From UBA2031 sp037189985 (GTDB lineage: Bacteria > Pseudomonadota > Gammaproteobacteria > Pseudomonadales > Moraxellaceae), in assembly GCA_037189985.1 (NCBI GenBank), contig JBBCJX010000024.1, positions 186,001-250,000 on the forward strand: DNA of 64,000 nucleotides. Reading direction: 5' to 3'. Made by a program: the position numbers and the translations under genes. Shown here piece by piece: positions 20,810 to 29,603 of this stretch (position 1 is the first letter of the stretch; every line of letters begins with the position of its first letter). Under the pieces are notes generated by a model. The model saw only the letters and a program-made list of their open reading frames with translations. It had not been told where the DNA came from and did not search any database.

Positions 20810-21457
20810 ATGACTGATCGCCACGACATTGCGGCCATTCGCCAGGAGTATTCCAGACAGAGCCTCTCCCCTGCCGACTGTCTGCCCGATCCCCTTGCGC
20901 AGTTCAGCCGTTGGCTGGATGAGGCCATTGCCTCCAGGGTGCATGAGCCCACGGCCATGCACCTGGCCACGGTCAGTGCCGAGGGCAGGCCTTCGGCACG
21001 CATAGTGCTGCTCAAGGGACTGGAGGACGGCCGCTTTGTTTTCTATAGCAACTACGAGTCCCGCAAAGGCCGCCAGTTGGGCAGCAATGCCTTCGTCGCC
21101 CTCACATTCTTCTGGCCCGAGCTGGAACGTCAGGTACGTATAGAGGGTTGGGCTGAAAAGACCAGCCCCGGGAACTCCGACGCTTATTTTGACTCCCGCC
21201 CCTACCAGAGCCGCATCGGTGCCTGGGCCTCACTCCAGAGCCAGCCACTGGAAGGCACGGCCACCCTCGTCGCCCGCGCTGCCCGATATGCTGCGCAATA
21301 CATCACTGGTGTGCCGCGCCCACCACACTGGGGAGGTTATGCCATTACCGCCGACCGCATCGAGTTCTGGCAGGGCCGGCCCGGCCGCTTGCATGATCGT
21401 GTGGAATATCTTGCGGATGAGCACGGGAAATGGGGAAGGCAGCAGCTTTATCCCTGA
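20810..21457 (+). CDS. pdxH: Pyridoxamine 5'-phosphate oxidase
   Basis: A 215-residue FMN flavoprotein that oxidises PNP or PMP to pyridoxal 5'-phosphate, the last step of vitamin B6 synthesis and salvage. Recognisable blocks are AMHLATVSAEGRPSARIVLL, FYSNYESRKGRQL, FFWPELERQVRIEG and the C-terminal EFWQGRPGRLHDR with substrate-binding Arg and His. Length matches the E. coli enzyme (218). An ordinary ribosome site precedes the ATG. It stands alone between two oppositely oriented genes. Confidence 0.95.
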   Translation: MTDRHDIAAIRQEYSRQSLSPADCLPDPLAQFSRWLDEAIASRVHEPTAMHLATVSAEGRPSARIVLLKGLEDGRFVFYSNYESRKGRQLGSNAFVALTFFWPELERQVRIEGWAEKTSPGNSDAYFDSRPYQSRIGAWASLQSQPLEGTATLVARAARYAAQYITGVPRPPHWGGYAITADRIEFWQGRPGRLHDRVEYLADEHGKWGRQQLYP

Positions 21458-21466
21458 ACGGCGACG

Positions 21467-21745
21467 TCACAATGACGGCCCCGGTGGCTCCGTCAGCCCG
21501 CCAATGAAGGCCTTGACCAGAAACACCATGCGCGACAAGAGCAGCAGCACAGCGGTGACCAGTGTCGATGTTGCCCCGGAGGTTCCCGGTGTCATGTGGC
21601 TTGCCCAGTAAGAGCCTGCCAATCCGAAAAGCAACAATATCGAGCCGATGCCGACAAAGAGGCAACTGGCAAGAATGGAAAGCCATCTTGGCAAGGGAAG
21701 GAAAATCGAGGCCCATGCCGCAATGACCAGCAGCGCATAAATCAC
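21467..21745 (-). CDS. Small integral membrane protein of unknown function
   Basis: A 92-residue hydrophobic protein with two to three membrane helices (about residues 2-17, 23-50 and 60-80). It ends in GGLTEPPGPSL. A GTG start at 21745 is chosen because CGGAGA lies 6-10 bases upstream and the hydrophobic part begins immediately. The frame is open farther upstream into the next gene but without a start supported by a ribosome site. It is convergent with pdxH and only 28 bases downstream of the YheT-like hydrolase, so co-transcription with that gene is likely. No family recognised. Confidence 0.5.
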   Translation of the reverse strand: MIYALLVIAAWASIFLPLPRWLSILASCLFVGIGSILLLFGLAGSYWASHMTPGTSGATSTLVTAVLLLLSRMVFLVKAFIGGLTEPPGPSL

Positions 21746-21773
21746 GGCAAGTCTCCGGAATGTTCCGACATTT

Positions 21774-22895
21774 TCATGTTGATGCAGCCTGAGCCTGCAT
21801 GACCTGGAAATAGTTGCCGATAAGACGGCCCGCCCATGAGCGTGGTGTCCAGCCTTCATAATGTGCGCAATGGCTGCCCTCTGCTGTAGTCACCAGAATC
21901 ACGTTCGGCATTTTCTGCATGGCATCCAGATAAGGCTCGACATTCGCGATGCGGCAGACGGGGTCGTCTTCGGCATTCAGGATCATCAGGGGTGTGGTGA
22001 TTGCATTGAACACCCGCATGGGATTACTGGCAGCAGAATAATCCTCATAGCTTCCGTAGCCTGCGAGCTCGTACATGTTGCGATAAAAATCGGCAAGATT
22101 CCCAGCACGCGCCAGATGTCTGGTTGTAGCCATGTGTGCCAGTTTTTGCGCATGAGGGCGAATGAACTGGCGTACCAGTTTGCGCACCATTACCCGGCTG
22201 TAAAACGGGTGTGCCTTGTCAAAGGCCTCATCTGTGTTGTAGCCCGGGCAATAGGCAAACGTTGCGTGAAAAGGCGAGGCACTCCCCTCTTCTCCCAGAT
22301 AGCGTACCAATAGGCCGGAGCCGGCAGACGAACCCACGCCATAGAGTGGCGAGTCTGGGAACTGCTGGCGAATGATTTTCATCTGCTCACGCAAATCATC
22401 CGTGGAGCCCAGGATGTTGAGGCGCGGCACGGTAAATGGGAGGCCGGCATGCCCGCGTCGCAGACAAAGCACGATACGCCAGCCCGTAACGGCATGCAGG
22501 TCATCCACCAGCTCAGCCATGCTTGCTGGACTGCCTGCCAGCGTGTGCAGGACGACAATCGTGGGCGTGTTGGCCGCCAGAGCGTATCCACGCCAGACGA
22601 GCGCCGTATGACCGCCATCCGCCATGACAAGCGGTTCGAAACGGTCATAGCTGGCATCGCCCCGGCCCTTGCGGGAGTTATGCAGTATCAGTTGCAGATG
22701 AGCATTGAACAGCCAGGGCGTCGGCCGGAAATCCTCATGCAACTGTCGCAATGCTGCCACGACCTGCTGGTTGTCATTGTTGTCATGGCAGTACACGCGG
22801 GGTGTTTTTTGTTGCCGTCTGCGGAAAGAAAATGTGCGGGCCTTGCCAGTATGCGAAGACATGAGACGGGCCCGGATTTCCTGCATGGATTTCAC
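21774..22895 (-). CDS. Alpha/beta hydrolase, YheT-like
   Basis: A 373-residue hydrolase related to the YheT/ABHD1-3 group. The family start PWLFNAHLQLI, the oxyanion segment VLHTLAGSPASMAELV, the nucleophile elbow GVGSSAGSG, the acid in LNAEDDPV and the catalytic His in GSHCAHYEGW are all visible. GTG at 22895 with GGGAGA upstream fits best, and an in-frame ATG lies three codons later. Substrates of the bacterial members are poorly known, probably esters or lipids. It follows the TetR gene by 15 bases on the same strand and is probably co-regulated with it. Confidence 0.8.
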   Translation of the reverse strand: MKSMQEIRARLMSSHTGKARTFSFRRRQQKTPRVYCHDNNDNQQVVAALRQLHEDFRPTPWLFNAHLQLILHNSRKGRGDASYDRFEPLVMADGGHTALVWRGYALAANTPTIVVLHTLAGSPASMAELVDDLHAVTGWRIVLCLRRGHAGLPFTVPRLNILGSTDDLREQMKIIRQQFPDSPLYGVGSSAGSGLLVRYLGEEGSASPFHATFAYCPGYNTDEAFDKAHPFYSRVMVRKLVRQFIRPHAQKLAHMATTRHLARAGNLADFYRNMYELAGYGSYEDYSAASNPMRVFNAITTPLMILNAEDDPVCRIANVEPYLDAMQKMPNVILVTTAEGSHCAHYEGWTPRSWAGRLIGNYFQVMQAQAAST

Positions 22896-22910
22896 CTGTG
22901 GTATCTCCCT

Positions 22911-23537
22911 TTACCTATTGCTGCCTGAGGAAATGGAATTCCATGCAGCCTGTGCCAGTTGCTGGCGGTAATGATCCGGCGGCTGCTTCACACGGCCGGC
23001 AAGCCAGGCCCGAGAGTAGCTCTCTGCCTGGCCGATGATGAGGGCAGGCAACAGTTCGGCAGGCCAGACCTTGAATTCAGTGCCACTGGCCGCCGCCACC
23101 AGCTTTCCGAATATCTGCCTGTTGCGCAGCAGATTACGCTTTTGAAGCTCTTCGCCTCTGGGGCCCTTCGCAACAGAGGCACTGGCCTGGTACTGGAAGC
23201 GTACAAGATCCGGCTGCGCCACTACCCAGTCGACATAGCTGTGCACCAGGGCAATCACCACATCGCGCGTTGTCTTTGCATCGGACATATAGTCCAGCAA
23301 TTGATGCTCCTGAGCTTCCAGTGCACTGAAAAACAGCTCGGCAATCAGCCCTTCTTTGTTTCCGAAGTGATGGTAGATGTTGCCGACACTGGTGTTGCAA
23401 TGCACCCGAATCATTTCGATGGTTGTCAGCTCCAGCCCGTTCTCGTTGAAGCAGGCCAGAGCACTCCGCAGGATGTCCCGTTTCAACTGGGCGCGCTTGC
23501 CGGGGTGTTTGCGCTCAAGCACGTCCGCAGTTGCCAC
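22911..23537 (-). CDS. TetR family transcriptional regulator
   Basis: A 208-residue regulator. The N-terminal helix-turn-helix is in TTIEMIRVHCNTSVGNIYHHFGNKEG (about residues 38-63), the classic TetR DNA-recognition block ending in YHHFGNKE. The remainder is a helical ligand-binding domain of no recognised specificity. It is divergent from the DUF2306 gene with two palindromes in between, so it probably represses both directions. Its neighbours (two hydrolases and a membrane protein) suggest a lipid or hydrophobic inducer, which is inference. Confidence 0.92.
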   Translation of the reverse strand: MATADVLERKHPGKRAQLKRDILRSALACFNENGLELTTIEMIRVHCNTSVGNIYHHFGNKEGLIAELFFSALEAQEHQLLDYMSDAKTTRDVVIALVHSYVDWVVAQPDLVRFQYQASASVAKGPRGEELQKRNLLRNRQIFGKLVAAASGTEFKVWPAELLPALIIGQAESYSRAWLAGRVKQPPDHYRQQLAQAAWNSISSGSNR

Positions 23538-23611
23538 CTGAAGTCACTCCTTGGATTCGGATAAGGGAGGGGTTGGTTGCCATTGATCATAGCTTGACAG
23601 CTCGGCAGCCA

Positions 23612-23646
23612 ACAGAATAATGTTCTAAAACAGAATATTATTCTGT
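23612..23646. promoter_or_regulatory. Tandem TetR-type operator sites
   Basis: Two related palindromes lie between the divergent genes. ACAGAATATTATTCTGT at 23630-23646 is perfect around its centre, and the imperfect ACAGAATAATGTTCT is at 23612-23626. The 18-base offset places the two sites on nearly the same DNA face. Size and position fit binding by the adjacent TetR regulator. Confidence 0.75.
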
Positions 23647-23746
23647 ATTGGCGGGACCCTGTCCCTCGGTACCGCCTCTATCAGATCAGCCGCTGCCGAA
23701 GTCGCTTTGCAGCGGTCTCGGCCCCCAGTCAGTCAAGAGATGTGCC

Positions 23747-25318
23747 ATGCACTCGGCAAAAACGCCCTCCAACCTGCTTGCCAGGCAGGGAGCCCGCTTC
23801 GGCAAGCAGGTTGCCGGCGTGTTGCTGGCACTCCTGCTGCTTATCACGGTGCTGTCAGGCTGGATCAGCTTGCATGAAGGCATGAGCCGCTTCCTCTGGC
23901 CCTTCACACTGGAAAACCCCATCGCATTTGCGACGGAGAAGCTCGCTACGCTGCGTGAGGAGCCGGACAGCGACAACATACGGGCGCTCAGTATTGAACT
24001 CTGGGGATTGTCGAAACTCACCTCGGTCGAACATTTCGTTGATTCAAGATTGCCTGAGCACGGGTTGTATTACGCCACCATGCCACGCCTCAATCAGGCG
24101 CTCATGCTCGCGCATGTACTGCTGGCAGCCTTCTGCATGCTTTTTGGAGGCCTGCAATTCTGGCCTTCTTTCAGAAAGCGCCATATGCGGCTGCACCGGC
24201 TGATCGGCACCATCTATGTCATCACGGTCCCGCCCGCCGTACTGACCTCGCTCATCTATCTCGCCGTGACGCCACCGCACCATATTTATGATCATCTGGT
24301 GGCATGGATTGCACTCTGGGCTTTTGGTCTCCTGGCCATTGTGGCCGTCATCATGGCCGTACTGGCCATTCGTGCACGACGCATCCACGAACACCAAGCA
24401 TGGATGGCCATTTCATTCGGCTGTCTGCTGGTGGCGCCATTGCTACGCTGGAACTGGATCTGGCTGGCCTGGATGTTTCCCGGTATCGATCAGGAAACGC
24501 TGAATCTGGTAACCATGGGAGCCATGCTGCCGCAATCCGTTTTCATCATGTATTTCCTGATCCTGTTGAACCGCCAGTACGAGCGCCCCATGTTGCGACG
24601 CCCCGTACATGCAGTGGCTGCAATATTTTCACAGGGGTTCCTGCGTCTGCTTCCGGGTTTGTATGCGTTGTCGGCATTGCTGGCTTTGGTCACGCTAACG
24701 CATTTTCTCGTGAAGCAAGGCATGGCAGGTCATGAGTGGTTTGCCACCCTTGTTTCAACAGCCCTTGTTAATCAGGAGCATGCGGTACTGATGGCACAGC
24801 CATTGACCCGCTACGGTCTGGCTATCGGCTTGAGCCTTGCCGTGCCGTTTGCCCTCCATGTGTTGGGCCAGCTATTACGAGTGACGGATGTTGCCCACCT
24901 TTCTTCATTTACCCGCAGGCTCAGTGTACTGACGGCGACTATTGCCCTGTTGGCCGGATTTTCTGCTATCAGCATCGGATGGGGTATCGGTCTCGCTCAC
25001 GACAATCTCTGGTTTTCAGGTGGGACGTTTTATACCGTCAATGGTGTCGTCATTGCCGCGCTTGCACTTTTTCATCTTTTTGCCAGCCGGTACGGGCAAT
25101 TGGCATTGATGAAAGAAAGTCTGGTATTCCTTCTTGCCTTGCTGCCTTTTCCTGCCCTTTTTCTGACCAGCAGCTGGATTCTGTACCAGATCGGGCTCCC
25201 ACCCGAATATCTGGCTGCAGGACAGGGTTTTGTGCTGCCTGCAGGATTAAGCACCGCATTGCTGTTCCCTGCCATTCTCCATGTGGTCTACAACCAGGCC
25301 ACACGCGAACACAACTGA
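23747..25318 (+). CDS. DUF2306-type polytopic membrane protein
   Basis: A 523-residue membrane protein with about ten to twelve predicted helices. The segment FWPSFRKRHMRLHRLIGTIYV is the hallmark I associate with DUF2306, which has histidines near membrane ends (a second set is RRIHEHQAWM). The C-terminal half is a second bundle of helices. ATG at 23747 with AAGAG upstream is preferred to an earlier in-frame codon that would lie close to the operator. The hydrolase gene starts 16 bases after its stop, so the two form an operon under the TetR regulator. Function unknown, and heme or electron transfer has been suggested only by the His pattern. Confidence 0.7.
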   Translation: MHSAKTPSNLLARQGARFGKQVAGVLLALLLLITVLSGWISLHEGMSRFLWPFTLENPIAFATEKLATLREEPDSDNIRALSIELWGLSKLTSVEHFVDSRLPEHGLYYATMPRLNQALMLAHVLLAAFCMLFGGLQFWPSFRKRHMRLHRLIGTIYVITVPPAVLTSLIYLAVTPPHHIYDHLVAWIALWAFGLLAIVAVIMAVLAIRARRIHEHQAWMAISFGCLLVAPLLRWNWIWLAWMFPGIDQETLNLVTMGAMLPQSVFIMYFLILLNRQYERPMLRRPVHAVAAIFSQGFLRLLPGLYALSALLALVTLTHFLVKQGMAGHEWFATLVSTALVNQEHAVLMAQPLTRYGLAIGLSLAVPFALHVLGQLLRVTDVAHLSSFTRRLSVLTATIALLAGFSAISIGWGIGLAHDNLWFSGGTFYTVNGVVIAALALFHLFASRYGQLALMKESLVFLLALLPFPALFLTSSWILYQIGLPPEYLAAGQGFVLPAGLSTALLFPAILHVVYNQATREHN

Positions 25319-25334
25319 TTCAGGATGCCATGTC

Positions 25335-26240
25335 ATGAAGATTGCCGACTTCTTCGTCAAATCCAGCAATGTCGATATTGCTGTTTATACATGGGGCCAG
25401 AAACCGACAGCTGAGCACCCTCGCCCCGTGGTGGTGCTGGCACATGGTTTTCCTGACCGTGCCATCTTCTGGGAGAAAGTTGCACAAGCATTACAGGATG
25501 CGTTCTTTGTTGTGGCTTATGACATGCGTGGTTGCGGAGCCTCGACCCCCATCCGTGGGACACGTCATTACCGTTATGATGTGCTGCTGAAAGATCTGTA
25601 TACCGTTATTGATGCTGTCAGCCCGGAGCAGCCAGTTCATCTGGTTGGCCACGACTGGGGTGGCTTGTACGGATGGGCCGCCATTGCTGAGCCGGAAGGC
25701 GTTCGCCGCATTGCCTCCTTCGTGACGCAGTCGCCCAGTCTGGAGCAGATCGGCTTCTATCTGCAGCGGCGCATGCTCAGGCCAACGCCGCGCAACCTTT
25801 TGCAGCTGTTTGGCCAATTGATCAGAAACAGCCTGATGATTTCCTTCACCCTACCTTTGTTGCCCGAGCTGATTTTCCGAACGGGCCTGGGCACAGCCCT
25901 CTTTCGCGTTGTAATGAAACGCTACGAGCCACTTGCCGTCTTTCAAAAAAATGAGGGCATGGAAGAAGATGCCATTCGCTACTTGGGCATTTATCGGGCA
26001 AACCTTTTGCAGCGCACACTTCTGCCCAAAAGGCAGCCTCCCAGCCAGGTACCTGTGCATGTCCTGATGTCGAAGAATGACCCCTTCTTGCCGCCGGCAG
26101 TATTTGAAGACAGCGCCAACGGGGCAAACCGATACAGTGAGTCCCTGATTGATGCTGCACATTGGGCACCGCTAAGCCAGCCGCAGGCATTTGCCCATGC
26201 TGTGACCAGTTTTATCAGTAATATAAAAAATAATGGCTGA
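25335..26240 (+). CDS. Alpha/beta hydrolase, epoxide-hydrolase-like
   Basis: A 301-residue alpha/beta hydrolase. Visible are the oxyanion motif HGFPDRAIFW, the nucleophile elbow GHDWGG (Asp nucleophile, as in epoxide hydrolases and haloalkane dehalogenases), the acid in SKNDPFLP and the catalytic His in AAHWAP. The Asp nucleophile points to epoxide-hydrolase-like chemistry rather than an esterase. ATG at 25335 follows AGGATGCC. It is the second gene of the TetR-controlled pair. Physiological substrate unknown. Confidence 0.78.
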   Translation: MKIADFFVKSSNVDIAVYTWGQKPTAEHPRPVVVLAHGFPDRAIFWEKVAQALQDAFFVVAYDMRGCGASTPIRGTRHYRYDVLLKDLYTVIDAVSPEQPVHLVGHDWGGLYGWAAIAEPEGVRRIASFVTQSPSLEQIGFYLQRRMLRPTPRNLLQLFGQLIRNSLMISFTLPLLPELIFRTGLGTALFRVVMKRYEPLAVFQKNEGMEEDAIRYLGIYRANLLQRTLLPKRQPPSQVPVHVLMSKNDPFLPPAVFEDSANGANRYSESLIDAAHWAPLSQPQAFAHAVTSFISNIKNNG

Positions 26241-26436
26241 CATGATTCGGTAAGAAAAAAAGTGAGAAAAGTAATCCCAGCCTTGATGAATATATTGCTC
26301 GTTATAGCACCCGGATTGTCCTATGGAGGGTCTCCGCGGAAGGTGCTGGTCAGGATTCCTGAGATGGTTCTGAGTATGATGATATAAATTTCTAAACTAA
26401 ATTTTCAAATTCTGTTCTCGTCACGTGCACCACATC

Positions 26437-26464
26437 AAAAAAGCCCGCAGTTGCGGGCTTTTTT
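26437..26464. terminator. Bidirectional terminator
   Basis: AAAAAAGCCCGCA pairs with TGCGGGCTTTTTT around GT, in the 251-base AT-rich gap between the convergent hydrolase and lipoprotein genes. It directly abuts the lipoprotein 3' end. I see nothing else in the gap. Confidence 0.9.
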
Positions 26465-26491
26465 ATTAAAGCAGGAAATCCAGGGGCTATG

Positions 26492-27343
26492 TCAGCGTGG
26501 CAGCGAAGCCTCGAATTGCGCTGTCAGCAGGGCTGCAATAGCGCCACTGGCCACATCTTGTGCAAAGATGCTGTTGGCATTGCGGTTGTCCTTGCTGTTC
26601 AGTTCCTTCAGGTTGGGTACAGGTACGCGAATTTTCATGGGGCTTTTCCCGGGCAGGCTAACAGTTTTGCACTGGCCGCCGCGATTGCAGACCACAGTAT
26701 CTGCAGCTACCAGCATGTCGTAGTCGATCACGATTTCTTCTCTCATCTTGGAGAGTGATGCTGTGCGCTTATCAAAGTAGACCTGTACTCGTGGAAAAAC
26801 CACGGTATCGACTTTCAGGGCGTTGGCCAGCGCGGCTGCTTGGCTGGGGTGATAGTAAGCCTGCTTTTTCGAGACATAAGGGTAAGGCCCTTCACCAGGA
26901 CCAGTGCTCACATCAACGGCAAAATCATGCTTGGGAGGATTGCTGCCATTGATGTTGATTGCTTCAGAATCCACAACGGTGTAGTTCTTCTGCTTAAGGT
27001 TGGCAGCCAGAATCCTGTAGCTGATGTTGGAGATGTATTGCATGGCCCAACCACCGTTATCAGGCTTGGCGCCCCACCAGCCTACATACTCCGAAATCGC
27101 CTGATTCTTGAAGTCTATCGAATCGAGATACCTTGCCGACAAATATACGGGAGCAATCAGCACTTCGGCAGGTTTGTTGTAGTTGTCTCCCTTGATGGTG
27201 AACTGTGTGCGTGCCATATCAACAGCCGGCTTCGCCTGCACGGTATAAGCTTCGGGTGCATTGGCCGGAAGACTGGACAGGACGGCAGAAGCACAGCCGC
27301 TCAGAATGCCGGCAGCAGCCAGAAGAAAAAGGGGGCGTATCAT
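26492..27343 (-). CDS. Putative lipoprotein of unknown function
   Basis: A 283-residue protein with a type II signal peptide: MIRPLFLLAAAGILSGC, lipidation Cys at residue 17. The mature part is mixed alpha/beta without a recognised domain. A short segment (VCNRGGQCKTV) has a Cys pair that may form a disulfide. The gene has its own terminator, and an upstream region with GGAGCTCC precedes the ATG. Ala at +2 after the lipid Cys would favour outer-membrane sorting. It borders the island and seems native by base composition. Confidence 0.7.
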   Translation of the reverse strand: MIRPLFLLAAAGILSGCASAVLSSLPANAPEAYTVQAKPAVDMARTQFTIKGDNYNKPAEVLIAPVYLSARYLDSIDFKNQAISEYVGWWGAKPDNGGWAMQYISNISYRILAANLKQKNYTVVDSEAININGSNPPKHDFAVDVSTGPGEGPYPYVSKKQAYYHPSQAAALANALKVDTVVFPRVQVYFDKRTASLSKMREEIVIDYDMLVAADTVVCNRGGQCKTVSLPGKSPMKIRVPVPNLKELNSKDNRNANSIFAQDVASGAIAALLTAQFEASLPR

Positions 27344-27848
27344 GGGAGCTCCTTGATAGAAATGTATGCTGTGTACCTACGCAGGATGCGCTGTGTATAA
27401 GGCTAACGATTACTAAAGGCGTGGCCATCTCCCTGAACAGGGGTGCTGCTATATAAGCATGCAGCTTGATATAGCTGATTCAGGTCTTGCCGTGTGATCT
27501 GCGACAGAGCTTGATGCAGTCCCCTGTACATGACAGACCGGGTTTACCAGACCCTGAAATGACGCTGGGAGATTAGTACCGGAGCCTACGTCTTTCAGAA
27601 CCAGGAAGGCGGCCCAAGGGGCAAAGTCACCGTCTCCATCCGTAAGGCCATCCAGAGGGCGGGATTATGGATTAACCGTAGCTTTCTTGAGAGGTCAGGA
27701 TATGCAAAAAATTGCATTTTAAGAAGATTTAATATGCCACTCACATTGAACTTAGTTGTCTCACTCTGTCCAGTTCGGGAGGAAAACTGTGGGCCCGACG
27801 ATCTGTAATCTCTTGTGGGTCGAACCAACCCTAATAGCAGAGGTAGCC
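27344..27848. other. Gene-poor island edge
   Basis: A 505-base stretch between the lipoprotein gene and the first AT-rich island gene. It contains the promoter side of the lipoprotein, the integrase remnant described separately, and then AT-rich DNA. Composition changes from GC-rich to AT-rich at about 27.67 kb, just after the remnant. No other gene supported. Confidence 0.5.
27515..27667 (+). pseudogene. Fragment of a tyrosine recombinase (integrase)
   Basis: Conceptual translation gives MTDRVYQTLK, a stop codon (27560-27562), then RWEISTGAYVFQNQEGG and VTVSIRKAIQRAGL. This is the stretch that precedes the HxLRH catalytic block in phage-type integrases (R-VPMTDRV, YVF, kAi-raGL). The catalytic C-terminus is missing, a stop interrupts the frame and another stop lies just upstream (27512-27514), so it is a relic. 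It supports an integrative-element origin for the adjacent island. Identification is by eye. Confidence 0.6.
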
Positions 27849-28202
27849 ATGAGCACCAAGAGTGAGACATGTATAAGTAAGGCAACAAAAAATCCGCTTA
27901 CAGAATATCTAACTGAAGTAGAGGCGGAAGTAGGCGCAAATTATGCAAAAATAAATCACGGAAGAGAGCTGGCCCCTTATCAATGCGAAAAATGTCGAAA
28001 ATGGCATTTATCTCCTACCGAAAGACAAACCCCAAGCGAACCATGTGAATTTTGTCAAGATAGTTATGGAGATACAAAGAGTCTCTATTTCTCTGAAGAG
28101 TCGGCACAAAGGAGGGCCAATATTTTAGAAAGAGAGAAAAATATATATTTGCGTGTTTATCCGTGCCCATATCAGCATGGCTGGCATTTAACACATACAT
28201 GA
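27849..28202 (+). CDS. Small putative zinc-binding protein
   Basis: A 117-residue protein with two copies of a Cys/Trp-His pattern: YQCEKCRKWHLSP with a following CEFC pair, and YPCPYQHGWHLTH at the C-terminus. The form C-x2-C...WHL is common in small bacterial proteins thought to bind zinc. ATG at 27849 is chosen because GAGGTAG lies just upstream. The frame extends upstream without a ribosome site. AT-rich, unlike the chromosome. Function unknown. Confidence 0.6.
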   Translation: MSTKSETCISKATKNPLTEYLTEVEAEVGANYAKINHGRELAPYQCEKCRKWHLSPTERQTPSEPCEFCQDSYGDTKSLYFSEESAQRRANILEREKNIYLRVYPCPYQHGWHLTHT

Positions 28203-28343
28203 GAGACTTTGTTTTCCAGATTAAATTAAATTCTCTCAATTGCAAATCAAAGCCTAAAATGAGCATCCCTCAGTGGCGCGGAGGGATGTCTCTTAGGACA
28301 TGGGAAATTATAACTAATGCAACATGGAAAAAGGCTTGGCCTT

Positions 28344-29483
28344 CTAAATGAGCCCCTTTCCGTCTTTAAGATGTTTGTGTCCTAGCAAGGGGTGATGCTC
28401 CTTCCCAATTTCTATTAGTGGATTGTTTAAAGAGCCACCTTCTACATACTTCCACCAAGCCATGCAGGCATCTGTATAGACAGACTGGATTTCCTTGAAC
28501 TCTGTAGGAATGGCACCCGCTTTAATAGTCTCAATAGCTATGGCGTGCATAATCCGTGCAGCCAAAAGATTTACTGAAAGTATTGTGGCGCCTTCGCTAT
28601 ATATAGTCTTTTTCCCCTGCTCATCTTTTATCTCTATTTTTGTTTTTCTTTGGATACAATGAATTATCATGGAAAGACTGCGCTCACTTGGGAGGCTGCC
28701 AGAGGTTTTTGCAGATAGCCAATCATGTAATTGCTTTTTTCCAACATCTAATTCTTCCGCAAGCTCAGAAACTGAAAATGGCTCTTTAGAAACCGAAAAT
28801 ATATTTTCTTCGGCTCTTGCTTTATTAATATTTCTTAGCCTTTCAGGCGAAATTCTTTCAAATGTGCGCTTCAAATCAAACAAAGAGATTACCTCCCCTA
28901 TAGAAGGTAGCCCAGGGAGTTCTTTGTCAATTCTGGTTTTCTCTCTTAATTGGTATGCCCACCACCACAAAGGCATTCTTGTATTGGAAGCACCATTCGG
29001 GTCGCGCTGAGGAAAATAATCGCACCAATATGATGTCCAACTTTCTGCTCCAAAATTTGGAAGCATTTCAATAGATGCCATAAAACCAATGATTATCGTC
29101 ATTCTATAGATGGCAATGCTTTTTCTTTGGTCTTCATCTATATTTGAGTGCTCTATCATGATGGATGAGAATTTTGACTCTATAAACTCATCTAGCGCAC
29201 AACGAATTTTTTCTATTGGATCAGAGTATTCTTTTAGCGCTATTCTAATTTCATTAGATGTGACTCTTGGAGAGACAATTTTTGAGAAATATTGCATACC
29301 TAATTCGATTGAATTTAATATTGCCTCCTCTGATGCGTGATTTATTTTGTTTCCTTTTAGTGCCCTTGAGATTGTTTTTGCCGATGGGCCTCCGTTGCGA
29401 CTCAAGAAATTAGGAATTTCCTTGGCTGGCACTCCAATCAAGATGAATAAGTCATGCCAATTAACGTTTATATCGATTTTCAT
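28344..29483 (-). CDS. Unknown AT-rich island protein, possible regulator
   Basis: A 379-residue soluble protein without a recognised family. Residues 1-60 contain a possible helix-turn-helix (KTISRALKGNKINHASEEA), and a second DNA-binding-like segment is FSVSELAEELDVGKKQLHDWL (about 235-255). So it may be a regulator with two such elements. Trp-rich middle part (SWTSYWCDYFP, LWWWAYQL). Composition is strongly AT-rich, indicating transfer. It is convergent with the small zinc-binding gene and has no clear operon partner. Confidence 0.55.
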   Translation of the reverse strand: MKIDINVNWHDLFILIGVPAKEIPNFLSRNGGPSAKTISRALKGNKINHASEEAILNSIELGMQYFSKIVSPRVTSNEIRIALKEYSDPIEKIRCALDEFIESKFSSIMIEHSNIDEDQRKSIAIYRMTIIIGFMASIEMLPNFGAESWTSYWCDYFPQRDPNGASNTRMPLWWWAYQLREKTRIDKELPGLPSIGEVISLFDLKRTFERISPERLRNINKARAEENIFSVSKEPFSVSELAEELDVGKKQLHDWLSAKTSGSLPSERSLSMIIHCIQRKTKIEIKDEQGKKTIYSEGATILSVNLLAARIMHAIAIETIKAGAIPTEFKEIQSVYTDACMAWWKYVEGGSLNNPLIEIGKEHHPLLGHKHLKDGKGLI

Positions 29484-29603
29484 TTTGGCAAATTTTCATA
29501 AAATTTTGAGCACTATAGAATCGGATTGCCAAGTAAATCCATAATGGTTACTTGGCAATGCTAATAACTAACCTCTACTTGCGGAGCTGGCGATATAAAT
29601 AAA

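Noticed and set aside
27595..27888. Minus-strand frame across the integrase remnant
   Set aside because: No recognisable protein character, and it overlaps both the remnant and the start of the small zinc-binding gene.
28163..28351. Short plus-strand frame after the zinc-binding gene
   Set aside because: Overlaps the end of that gene, has no ribosome site and resembles nothing.
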